30,225 bases of DNA, from positions 1-30,225 of IMG/VR virus record IMGVR_UViG_3300021363_000018; one strand, written 5' to 3'. Positions within the stretch are counted from its first letter, which is position 1. Each line of letters begins with the position of its first letter. This DNA comes from a virus. The notes beneath the pieces were generated by a model. The model saw only the letters and a list, made by a program, of their open reading frames with translations. It was not told the DNA's origin and made no database searches. The position numbers were made by a program, and so were the translations under genes. Positions 7,223-15,500 of the stretch are shown here, piece after piece.

Positions 7223-7705
7223 CTACTGAATGCTGCGACCAAACGCAGCAATGAGGTCTTCGATGTTGTTGGCGCTACCGACGGCAGCAGATGCAGACTC
7301 CATGTTCCCCATCGGGGTACCGGTCTGCCCGGCTTCGGTCATACGCTGGAACTGCTGCTGAGCCTGCTCATCAAGAGCAGGCGTTACATCGGCAGGCGGG
7401 GCCGAACCCTGTGCACTGCCGTTCCCGAAGACGCCCTGCATGGACTCTACCCACGCCTTGGCCTTCGCCGGGTCGGGCTCTCCCTGGTACACATCTGCTG
7501 CACCAGGAACGCCCAGGTTCTCGAAGACAGACGACAGCTTCTCCTTGGTACGCTCAGCTCGCTCGCTCGTGAGCTGCGACTGAATGTCCTCAAGGAGCTT
7601 CTGCTGTGCCTTGTACGCATCGCGGAGAGCCTTAGGGCCGGTGAGTTCGGTGTCGTTGCCCTGGCCCGCGTTGTCGTTGTCGTCAAAACCCCATGCGTCG
7701 TTCAT
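7223..7705 (-). CDS. Capsid scaffolding protein (probable)
   Basis: 160 residues from the ATG at 7703-7705 (MNDAWGFDDND). AAGGGAG lies 6 nt before it; an upstream in-frame ATG would add nine residues but has no ribosome site. The protein is acidic and helical, with a coiled-coil-like stretch (AYKAQQKLLEDIQSQLTSER and following residues), an Ala/Gln-rich middle and a short C-terminal helix (NNIEDLIAAFGRSIQ). Small, charged, helical and immediately upstream of the capsid gene are the usual marks of a scaffold. It contains no protease motif. Confidence 0.8.
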   Translation of the reverse strand: MNDAWGFDDNDNAGQGNDTELTGPKALRDAYKAQQKLLEDIQSQLTSERAERTKEKLSSVFENLGVPGAADVYQGEPDPAKAKAWVESMQGVFGNGSAQGSAPPADVTPALDEQAQQQFQRMTEAGQTGTPMGNMESASAAVGSANNIEDLIAAFGRSIQ

Positions 7706-7883
7706 TTGATCTCCCTTAGATGTGAGCGCCATACGTTCTAGCCAGGGGAGGCTAGTGCAGCTCGCTCGTTAGTTACCGGTCTTAGTACAAGTAAGAGGGC
7801 CGGTCGATCCCCTACTCGGCAACTGCGCTCGGCATCGAACCGAAGCCATGACCTGAGCCCCAACGCTCACGCAGCCGACATCT
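7706..7883 (-). promoter_or_regulatory. Non-coding gap upstream of scaffold/capsid genes
   Basis: A 178-bp gap, long for this compact block. It contains the stem-loop CTAGCC-AGGGGA-GGCTAG (7738-7755). On the minus strand TACTAA is a weak -10-like hexamer, but no good -35 was found. A T-arm-like fold lies at 7828-7844. The gap plausibly boosts or separates expression of the scaffold/capsid pair. Confidence 0.4.
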
Positions 7884-8978
7884 CTAGTGCTGGCCGCCCT
7901 TGCCTGCCAGGCCTGCCCTTGCTCCTCCGGTCGTGCCGCTGAACGCGCCACGCTCTTGCGACTGGAGCTTCCTCTTCTTCTCCGCTGCGGTACCGAGGCC
8001 TTCGAAGGTAGCCTCTTCCGATTCCCGCTGACCCCACTGCTCGCCGTAGATAGAACCGAGGTTCTTCATGGAACCGAGTTCGGATGCGATGTTCGCGTAG
8101 CCCTGTTGGGCTTCCGCGCCAGTGATGCCCTTCGTTGCCAGCTCGCCAGCATAAGCCTGATCGAACTGCAAGCCCTGAGCCAGAGCCTGGGCTCCGATCG
8201 CTGCGGTAGCAGCGCTCTTCTGCAAGTACGGGAGCGCCTTCGAGGAATCCAGGAAGTACGCTGTCATGTCGGTGTCCGAGATGCCCATAGAATTGAGCGC
8301 CTTGCGATAGTCCGGATTCGAAAGGATCGTCGCTTGAGTCGCCATGTCCACTCGCGACTGAACCTCGGTAGGACTGATGTCCTTCGTGAGGAAGTCGTTG
8401 AAGTCGGAAGGCTGGTCGTAGAAGCCGGGCGGCAGACCGGCTGACTGCATGATCTGACGGTAGCTGCTCTCTGCCGAGAGATATTCACCGGGCGAAAGTA
8501 CTGGTAGCCCGGCCTTCCTGCGAGTCTCATTCGCTGCGAAACGTTCCTTGTACTCTTTCGTATCCTGTAGCAGGATCGAGATGGTGTCGGCTCCGTAGCC
8601 GTTCTTCACGTAGTCGAAGATCTTCCCTGCCAGCGACTCCAGTCCGTAGTTCTTAAACAAACTGTTGATCGCCATGTAAGCGTCTCGCTCGGTGCCTTTG
8701 AGCAGGTTCTCGTACTGGCCGTTGGATTCCCAGACGGTGTTCTGGGCCTTTGCCTGAGCCGTCTTGAGACCGGCTAGCGGCTTCTGGTACGTAGCAAGCT
8801 GAGCGTTCAGCCTGAGCTTGGCCACTGCGTACTGAGCGTACGCAGCCGGGTTCTTAGTCCTGTCTGGAGCCTTGAGGGCCTTGATCTTCGCCTGGACGAT
8901 GCCGATGTTCTTGTTGGCTAGAGCGATCTGAGCGTTCAGCTTGTCCAATGCTGCCTGAGGGTCGATTGCTGTAGTCAT
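7884..8978 (-). CDS. Internal virion protein (third member of related set)
   Basis: 364 residues. The ATG at 8976-8978 overlaps the previous stop (ATGA). The N-terminal ~75 residues are a long Lys/Ala/Gln-rich helix or coiled coil (ALDKLNAQIALANKNIGIVQ). The middle carries ILLQDTKEYKERFAANETRR, which lines up with the LRNTKWWQETSDTRR-type segment of the two adjoining hydrolase-bearing proteins, followed by helical sequence. The C-terminus is Arg/Gly-rich (RGAFSGTTGGARAGLAGKGG). No enzymatic motif is visible. I infer a capsid-internal or ejection-channel protein co-delivered with its neighbours. Confidence 0.75.
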   Translation of the reverse strand: MTTAIDPQAALDKLNAQIALANKNIGIVQAKIKALKAPDRTKNPAAYAQYAVAKLRLNAQLATYQKPLAGLKTAQAKAQNTVWESNGQYENLLKGTERDAYMAINSLFKNYGLESLAGKIFDYVKNGYGADTISILLQDTKEYKERFAANETRRKAGLPVLSPGEYLSAESSYRQIMQSAGLPPGFYDQPSDFNDFLTKDISPTEVQSRVDMATQATILSNPDYRKALNSMGISDTDMTAYFLDSSKALPYLQKSAATAAIGAQALAQGLQFDQAYAGELATKGITGAEAQQGYANIASELGSMKNLGSIYGEQWGQRESEEATFEGLGTAAEKKRKLQSQERGAFSGTTGGARAGLAGKGGQH

Positions 8979-10258
8979 CAGTACTTCACCCCAAAGTCAG
9001 TAAGGACTTGATGCGCTACCTGCATGAGGCTGTCTTGCGCATTCTTCGTGGACTTCCACCTGTTGTCAGATCGCAGTTCGTTTTCGAACTGCCACATCGG
9101 CTTCACTGCGTTCGCTCCGGTCTGAGGGTCTTTGTACTGCAAGGCTTTCTTCATCGTCGGGTCGAACAGGTTGACGCTGCCAGAAGGCAGCTCAAGGATG
9201 TTGGCCATCGATTGCATGTACGGACTGGCAAGATCAGCGACAGACTTACCGCCATCGATCTCTTTCGACCAACCCGAGTACAGCGCCTTGGCGTTCCTGC
9301 GGATCTGGTCCTTGAAGTCCTGCTCCGTGGCCAAGCCACGGATGATGTTCCGGGCTCCGTTGGTATAGAAGCTGTCCGACATCTTCACGCCCATGTCGTA
9401 CGCGTACGACTGGAGAGCATCGATCTCCTGGCCACCCTGCCCCTGATGGATATCGCCAGCGAAGCTGACCGACTTGCCCATCTCGTAACGGAGGCGGGAC
9501 TCGTCCCAGCCGAGAGCGACCGAACCGTAAGCCCAGTCCTTCATCTTCTTGAGGAGTGCCGGTGTCTCTACCATGCCGATCTGGTTAGCGAGCTGACGGA
9601 CCTTGATGTACGCGTCATTCATGTCCTGCTTGGCTGTCGCGGGATCTCCGTACATCTTCGTCAGGTAAGTACGCTCCTTGTCGGAGCGTGTCTTGAACCA
9701 CTTCGTGTCGCGGAGGGAAGCTTGGAACTTCTCTGCCGTCCACTGTCCCTTGACTGCCTTGTTGAACAGCGCCTTCAACTCCGCGTTCGAGTCGAAGAGG
9801 GTCTGCACGAAGCCGTACTGTTCTGCTAGTTCCTTGGAGGACATCGGTGTGACGCTCCCTCCTGAACCGCTACTAGAACTCTTGCTGGACGATGAGACGG
9901 AGCCTCCGCCAGAGGCTCCTATCACCTTGTTCACGTACTGCCTGACGGTGTTGCCACCGTCCGACGCCTTGGAGTTCGGGTTCGGCTGGCCTGAGAACCA
10001 CATCGAAGCAGCACCCTCAGCGCCGTACTTCTTGTAGTAGCCTCCCAAGATCTTCCGGGCAACAGCGTCCTGAGCAGACGGACTGTCCCTGAACTGTTGC
10101 CATGTCATCGAGTGACCAAGGGCGGACTTCGTCCAGCCCGGGATGTTGGCCTTCATCACCTGGTACGCACCAACAGCGCCGATGCTGTTGACTACGTGAT
10201 AGTTGCCGCCGGACTCGATCTTCCGAATGCCGTAGAGGAGCTGGTCAAGAGTTGTCAC
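8978..10258 (-). CDS. Virion-associated transglycosylase-type protein (ejection protein)
   Basis: 426 residues from the GTG at 10256-10258, which overlaps the previous TGA and is preceded by GGAGGAAGT; an open frame further upstream lies inside the neighbour. Residues ~1-115 are a lytic-transglycosylase or lysozyme-like domain: IRKIESGGNYHVVNS with E15 as the likely catalytic acid, then GAVGAYQVM and an Ala-rich helix. A Ser/Gly linker follows (~116-136). Residues ~138-426 are helical and clearly paralogous to the C-terminal part of the NlpC/P60 protein (TAEKFQASLRDTKWF versus TPEKFQAELRNTKWW). Probable role: local cleavage of cell-wall glycan during DNA entry. Confidence 0.87.
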   Translation of the reverse strand: MTTLDQLLYGIRKIESGGNYHVVNSIGAVGAYQVMKANIPGWTKSALGHSMTWQQFRDSPSAQDAVARKILGGYYKKYGAEGAASMWFSGQPNPNSKASDGGNTVRQYVNKVIGASGGGSVSSSSKSSSSGSGGSVTPMSSKELAEQYGFVQTLFDSNAELKALFNKAVKGQWTAEKFQASLRDTKWFKTRSDKERTYLTKMYGDPATAKQDMNDAYIKVRQLANQIGMVETPALLKKMKDWAYGSVALGWDESRLRYEMGKSVSFAGDIHQGQGGQEIDALQSYAYDMGVKMSDSFYTNGARNIIRGLATEQDFKDQIRRNAKALYSGWSKEIDGGKSVADLASPYMQSMANILELPSGSVNLFDPTMKKALQYKDPQTGANAVKPMWQFENELRSDNRWKSTKNAQDSLMQVAHQVLTDFGVKY

Positions 10259-11565
10259 TGACTTCCTCCGGAGCTTACGAGGCCCATGTCCTTGAGGACT
10301 TTGAGGCCTGCCGACATGGTGGACGTCTGGGCCTTCGTAGTCTGACCCCAACGCGGGTCGTTCCGAAGCTGGGACTGGAAGTCGCTCAAGGTGAGTCCAA
10401 CGGGCTTCCCAGAAGCATCAAGGCCATTAAGAGCAGACTTGATGAGAGGGTCATCAAGTTGAATCGAGTTGTCCGGGAGTTCAAGTTCACCTGCCATCGT
10501 CTGGATGTACGGAGACGCGATGTCGCGCACCGTAGTTCCGGCGTCGATAGCATCGGCATAGGAAGGGTAAGCCGACTTGGCCATGTTCCTGATCTCCGAC
10601 TGGAAGTCTTGCGTTGTCGCTACCTTCTTGACCACAAGCTGTGCCTGGTTCTTGATCGCCTGGTCCGACAGGGATACGCCGTTGTTGTACGCGTACTCTT
10701 TCATCGTGAACTCGTGCATCCCAGCTTCACCCTTGAGCGTGCCTTCCTTCGTGAAGGTCACGTACTGAGCGAGAGCGTTACGCAGAAGGTCTTCGTCCAT
10801 GCCGCCTTCGATCGCGTTTTGCGCGATCTTCTTGAGCTTCGATGCTGGCACTGCTGCGCCCATCTCTGCTGCGAGCTGCTGGATCTTGATCTCCTGCGCT
10901 TGGATGCTGGCGTCCCACGTTGCCGGGTCTGTGGACTTCATGACCTGAGCCTGACGTCTGGTGTCAGACGTCTCTTGCCACCACTTCGTATTCCGAAGCT
11001 CGGCCTGGAACTTCTCAGGCGTCCAGGTCTCCGAGACCGCAGTCTTGAAGAGGCCTTTGAGCGTGGAGTTAGAGTTCATGAAGCCGTACGCCCAGCCGTA
11101 GCTAGCTGCCAGCTCTTCGGGCGTCATCTTCTTCGAGGCTTCTACGCTCATGTCAGACGCGCTAGAACCAACGGCCGAAGTTCCGTCGATACGCCTGCCA
11201 CCAACGAACGAGTCAGCGTAGTAACCAGACGTCATGTCTGCTATCTCCACGCCCTTGCCGGGGCGAGGAGCGTTAATCATCTTGCCATCACCGATGTAGA
11301 TACCAACATGGTCAGGGCCGGAAGTCTTGCCGTTGGTCTCGAAGAAGACCAGATCGCCAGGCTTGAGGCCTTTGATGCCGATAGGAGCACCCTGGCCGAT
11401 CTGGTCGTACGTCGTACGGGGAAGGCTGATGCCGAAGTGCTTGTACACCTGCTGTACCAGGCCCGAGCAGTCGATACCCCCGGTGAGGCTGTTGCCTCCC
11501 CAGACGTACTTCGTTCCTAGGAACTGCTGAGCGAACGCACCGATGTCGTTGCCTGATACCGTCAT
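10255..11565 (-). CDS. Virion-associated NlpC/P60 peptidase (ejection protein)
   Basis: 436 residues; ATG at 11563-11565, with GGAGGATAA from the previous gene's end as ribosome site. Residues ~1-110 form an NlpC/P60 domain: GGIDCSGLVQQVY with Cys33 nucleophile, LKPGDLVFFET, DHVGIYIGDGKMINAPRPG with His86; the third catalytic position is an Asn (N98) rather than the commoner His. Residues ~147-436 are helical and paralogous to the next gene's C-terminal region (ASPYIQTMAGELELP versus ASPYMQSMANILELP). The domain cleaves peptide stems of peptidoglycan. The fusion to an internal-protein module suggests use during entry, not final lysis. Confidence 0.88.
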   Translation of the reverse strand: MTVSGNDIGAFAQQFLGTKYVWGGNSLTGGIDCSGLVQQVYKHFGISLPRTTYDQIGQGAPIGIKGLKPGDLVFFETNGKTSGPDHVGIYIGDGKMINAPRPGKGVEIADMTSGYYADSFVGGRRIDGTSAVGSSASDMSVEASKKMTPEELAASYGWAYGFMNSNSTLKGLFKTAVSETWTPEKFQAELRNTKWWQETSDTRRQAQVMKSTDPATWDASIQAQEIKIQQLAAEMGAAVPASKLKKIAQNAIEGGMDEDLLRNALAQYVTFTKEGTLKGEAGMHEFTMKEYAYNNGVSLSDQAIKNQAQLVVKKVATTQDFQSEIRNMAKSAYPSYADAIDAGTTVRDIASPYIQTMAGELELPDNSIQLDDPLIKSALNGLDASGKPVGLTLSDFQSQLRNDPRWGQTTKAQTSTMSAGLKVLKDMGLVSSGGSQ

Positions 11566-11568
11566 GTC

Positions 11569-12534
11569 TTATCCTCCGCTGATCATCTGCATCATCGCGT
11601 TCCAATATGTCGTAGCCGACTGGAACTTGCCATACTCAGGACCCTGCGTAGCAGAGTCGGAGATGAGCTGCTGTCGAGCAGCGTCGGTAACACCGCCAGC
11701 ACTGACCGAACTGGTATTGCCTCCGGTGAACACGCTGCCGCCACCAGCGGCAGCCGCAGCGATAGACTCCGGAGTAGCCGTGGTCGTCGTAGTCTGGATC
11801 GCAGGGTTCTCGTTCTCGTAACCGTTGATGCTCGCACGGTACTGAGCGAGTTCCTTGTCGGTCGGTGCTCGACCGAGGAGCTGGCGGAGGGAATCAGTGA
11901 CGATCGCCTTCACCTGACCAGGATTCGACAGGTCGATGTTCTTCTGGGTAGAAGTCTGAGTCGTCTTGCCGACGTACTTGATCCGCTCTCCGGTGGCTAC
12001 GTCGTACTGCCAGCCGTCCTTCGTGATGGTCCCGAACTTGTTAGCCGGGTTGCCGTACGAATCGAGGATGTCCCAAGGCGACCACTTCTTGTCGTCGTTT
12101 TTCACGGACGAGTTGATGGTGAACGAGGACTTGACCATGTCATCCCAGGCCGCGAGGATCTCCGGCATTCCCATGCCGACATCGAAGCCAGGGACGTTCT
12201 TCATGATCCCGGTGTTGACGAACTTCTTGAGGGTTCCGGCATCCCATCGAGTGGGATCCGTTCGAGCCTCGCTATACGCTGACGTCTGCTCCGTGAGGGG
12301 CGGGTTGCCACCGACGAACCGGTCCTTGTAGGGACCGGGTCCGGTGTTCTGGTACTTGATCCCACCGGTCCTACCCATATAGATCGAGCTTTGGGGTGTC
12401 AGCGTGCCAGCATTAGCAGGGGCCGTCTTGCCGGTGAGTCCGGCAATGGCCTGCTGGTTCTGCGTGACGAACGCGTTAAGAGGGGCGTTGGGTGCATACG
12501 GATTGATGCCGCCCGTAGGGTCTGGGACTGCCAT
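11569..12534 (-). CDS. Internal virion protein, unknown
   Basis: 321 residues from the ATG at 12532-12534, preceded by AAGGAGGGGCG. The N-terminus is Pro/Ala-rich (MAVPDPTGGINPYAPNAP). A middle Trp-rich helical region (PTRWDAGTLKKFVNTGIMKN, AWDDMVKSS) is followed by VTDSLRQLLGRAPTDKELAQ, then a low-complexity Thr/Ala/Gly stretch and a short C-terminal helix. LLGRAPT..EL resembles a small helical unit found in virion proteins. No enzymatic motif. Its place between the giant protein and the NlpC/P60 protein points to the same ejection-protein set. Confidence 0.7.
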   Translation of the reverse strand: MAVPDPTGGINPYAPNAPLNAFVTQNQQAIAGLTGKTAPANAGTLTPQSSIYMGRTGGIKYQNTGPGPYKDRFVGGNPPLTEQTSAYSEARTDPTRWDAGTLKKFVNTGIMKNVPGFDVGMGMPEILAAWDDMVKSSFTINSSVKNDDKKWSPWDILDSYGNPANKFGTITKDGWQYDVATGERIKYVGKTTQTSTQKNIDLSNPGQVKAIVTDSLRQLLGRAPTDKELAQYRASINGYENENPAIQTTTTTATPESIAAAAAGGGSVFTGGNTSSVSAGGVTDAARQQLISDSATQGPEYGKFQSATTYWNAMMQMISGG

Positions 12535-12543
12535 CGCCCCTCC

Positions 12544-15500
12544 TTACTGTAGATCGTCGTTGGACAGGTACCGGTTGAACACCGAAGCGAACTTCGTGTT
12601 CTGGCTTACCAGTCCCGTCTGGAATGCACGCCAAGCATTGCCGACGTCAGCGTTCTCACCGATAGGAGCACCAGTGAGATCGAAGCTCAGCTTGCTAGAG
12701 CCCCGCGCCGAAAGCGCGGACTTGAACTGCTGACGCATCGCGAGGTACTGAGTCAAGGTCGGAATGTCCTGACGCATAGGATCGCTGTTCAGTCGCTTGT
12801 CCTGAACGAGGATCTCGAACGACTTGATACGTCGGGGCAGAGCCCCTCGGTCGGTCGTGTTGAAGTCCTCTTCCCATGACGGGAACATCTGACCCAGGCC
12901 TGCTTGCATGGCCTGCTTCTGTGCGAGGAAGTTCTCGGCACCGGCCTGCGTGTACGAAGTGAAGCCGGTCCTGATCAGCGATGCATCAAGTCCGTCCATC
13001 AGCTTCGTGTACGTAGCCCAGCCCTGTCGCTTCTGGTTGTCGGCTAGAGCCTGTTCGACGCTGACCTTCTCCCTGACCTTCTCTCCACCGATCGTTGATT
13101 CCATCTGGTCGTAGTACGCAGAGGAAGAGAACTTCCCCTGGTTGTACGTGTCTCCCACGATGAAAGCAGCAAGCGAAGAGTCACCAGCGATGAGGTCTTG
13201 CATCTCCCTGGACGTAGCCACGGCAGAAGCCGTGGGCGCTATGCCCATGGACTTGCTGAGGCTCGCAGTGAAGACGAAGTAGTCTTCGCCGTACTTAGCG
13301 AGGAACGCATCGTCAGCGGTCTTCGGGTCGACGTCCTTGAGCTTCTTGTACTGGTCCACGTAGAACTGATACGGAGTACCGGAGAGTGGAGTCTGCTGAG
13401 TCTGAGCTGGGCTTACCCAGCTCGTCAGAGCCTTGAGGTAGTAGAAGTTCCTGGCTTCCTTCTTGGCTCTGTTCATGTCCGGCGGCTCACCGCCGTTGTG
13501 ATACTCGGCAACCTGCTTCTGGTAGACCTGGAGAGTAGCGAGCTGGAATCCGTCGGAGTCTGTGTGGAAAGCGTCCCACACGTTCTTCATGTACTTCGGA
13601 GTGACCGAGTCCATGACTCCGTTCGGGCCGTAAGGAAGAACCTTGGCCCACTGCAAGAAGTCACCAGTTGCCGGAGACGCCTTGGCGATCTCCGAGCCAG
13701 CGATCTGCACGATAGGCCCCGTTCCCGGGTTCCACCAAGGGTCGCCGGGAAGGATGGTGTTCATCGCCTGAACCTTGATCGGGATACCCGAGCTGAGGCT
13801 CTTGAAGCTGGTAGAACCATCCGGGAGGCGGAGATGAAGAACCCGGTCCTGAATGCCTACGAACTTCTTGTGAGGCTTGCCCTTCTCGTCGTACACCGTG
13901 GCGTAGCCATCCTGGCCCACATGGTTTCCCTGAGCATCGGTCACCAGGTTAGCCGCGACAGGAGCGTTGTAGATCTTAGCTGCCTGCGTAACGAACTGCG
14001 GCTTCTCTGCTACCAGCCCTGCCCACCTTTCCAAGCCGTCTACATGGGCGGCGAGGAACGGAGTGATGAAGCGCAGAGCCTGAGTTGCCGTGGTCCTGGT
14101 CGGGTCGTAAACGATCTGGCTGATGTCCTTGCGGGCCAGCTTGTCCGACTTCTCCAGGAGTGCGTTCATCTGGTCGGGATGAATCTCATCCCCAACCTTG
14201 CCGACATGCTTCTGATAGCTCAGCTCCTGGTCGATCAGCTGACGCATCCGAGCCTCTTGGGCTCGGAGATAGACAGGATGCCTGGACATGATGTCCGTCG
14301 GGATGTTGCTCATCACGTTGAACGACTTCTGAATCAGGTTGTCAACCACACGGGCAGCCGTCTCGGTGTTCGAGTCAGCAACCAGGCCCTTGACCTCTTC
14401 GCCGTGAACGGCGGGGAAGTCATCATGCTGGATGCCTGAACGAAGTTCGGTCTCCGTGATCTCCTCGCCACGAGCAAGCTTCTGCTGGAGCGGAGCGAGA
14501 GGAAGGTACTGATCCAGCGTGGTCTTCACGCCGTTCAGCAGCCGGTCAGGGTCCTTGCCGTGACCACCGAGCTTCGCGCGGTGAGCGCGACCCTCAGGAG
14601 TCTTGAGCCAGTTGGATGCTGTCTTGAGCGTCGGGTCTTCTGCGACCAGGCGGAACAGCTTGTCCTGACGCCACTGCTTGTTCAGGGCGTCCAGCCAGGA
14701 CGCCATGTGAGTAGGCATGTCCTTGGTGACCTCGGTGTAGTTGCCAGTCTTGATCAGGCGAGCCGTATCGATTCCCTCACCACGCGCGAACATCGTCGCC
14801 ATGGCACCAGAAGAAGAGATCTGATCCCGAGCGATCGGGTTCTCCCACTCCTTGCTGAATGCCTGCGGAACCGTAATCCCGTTGTGGGTGATGGTCCCCT
14901 CACCAAGCCGACGTCCAGAGGAGTCGCTAGCGACACGAAGGATCTCGTGAGCATAGTCGACGTGCTCGTTCATGACGTTCGTGTGATCTACCGCCTTGGC
15001 ATGCAGATCGTCAAGCTTAGCCTGATCGAACTTCGGAGTGTTCCGGGCCTTCTCCATCTTGGCGATAGCCTTGTTGGTGTCGTCCAGCGCGGTCTTCTCG
15101 TTGGAGATCCGCTTCTGGACCAGAGGCCAAGCCTTAGATACTCTGACCCGAGTCACCTGAGGCTTCTCGCCCTTGGCGGTAGCCCTAGCGATCTCAGCAG
15201 CGATAACACTCTCATCGCCCAGTTTTACTATGGCGTGCGTAGAAGCGCCCATCCTGCCAGAGCCGGGAACGTAAGAACCCTTGCCGACGATAGCCGTCAT
15301 CTGCTGAGCGCGGTTGCGAATGAAGTTCGCACCGCCTACAGTCCCATCAAGCATCGACGCCAGCAGACCGGTCTTGACGACCGAAGCTACCATCTCCTCC
15401 GAAGGTGCACGCACAACGTACCCGGGACGAAGGAGGGTGGCGGCCTTCCAGATATTCGAGAAGGTGTCAGCCACAGAGGTGATGCCATCAGCGGCATTGC

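Noticed and set aside
6051-7229. Plus-strand open frame opposite the capsid gene
   Set aside because: Arg/Val/Ser-rich mirror of the capsid gene; no ribosome site and a strong protein match on the minus strand.
7821-7877. tRNA-like T-arm on the minus strand (stem around TTCGATG with 7-nt acceptor-like pairing)
   Set aside because: Only about 23 nt remain for the D and anticodon arms, and two acceptor pairs are G-U; too short for a tRNA.
13198-14439. Plus-strand open frame opposite the giant protein
   Set aside because: Same antisense composition and no supporting start site.
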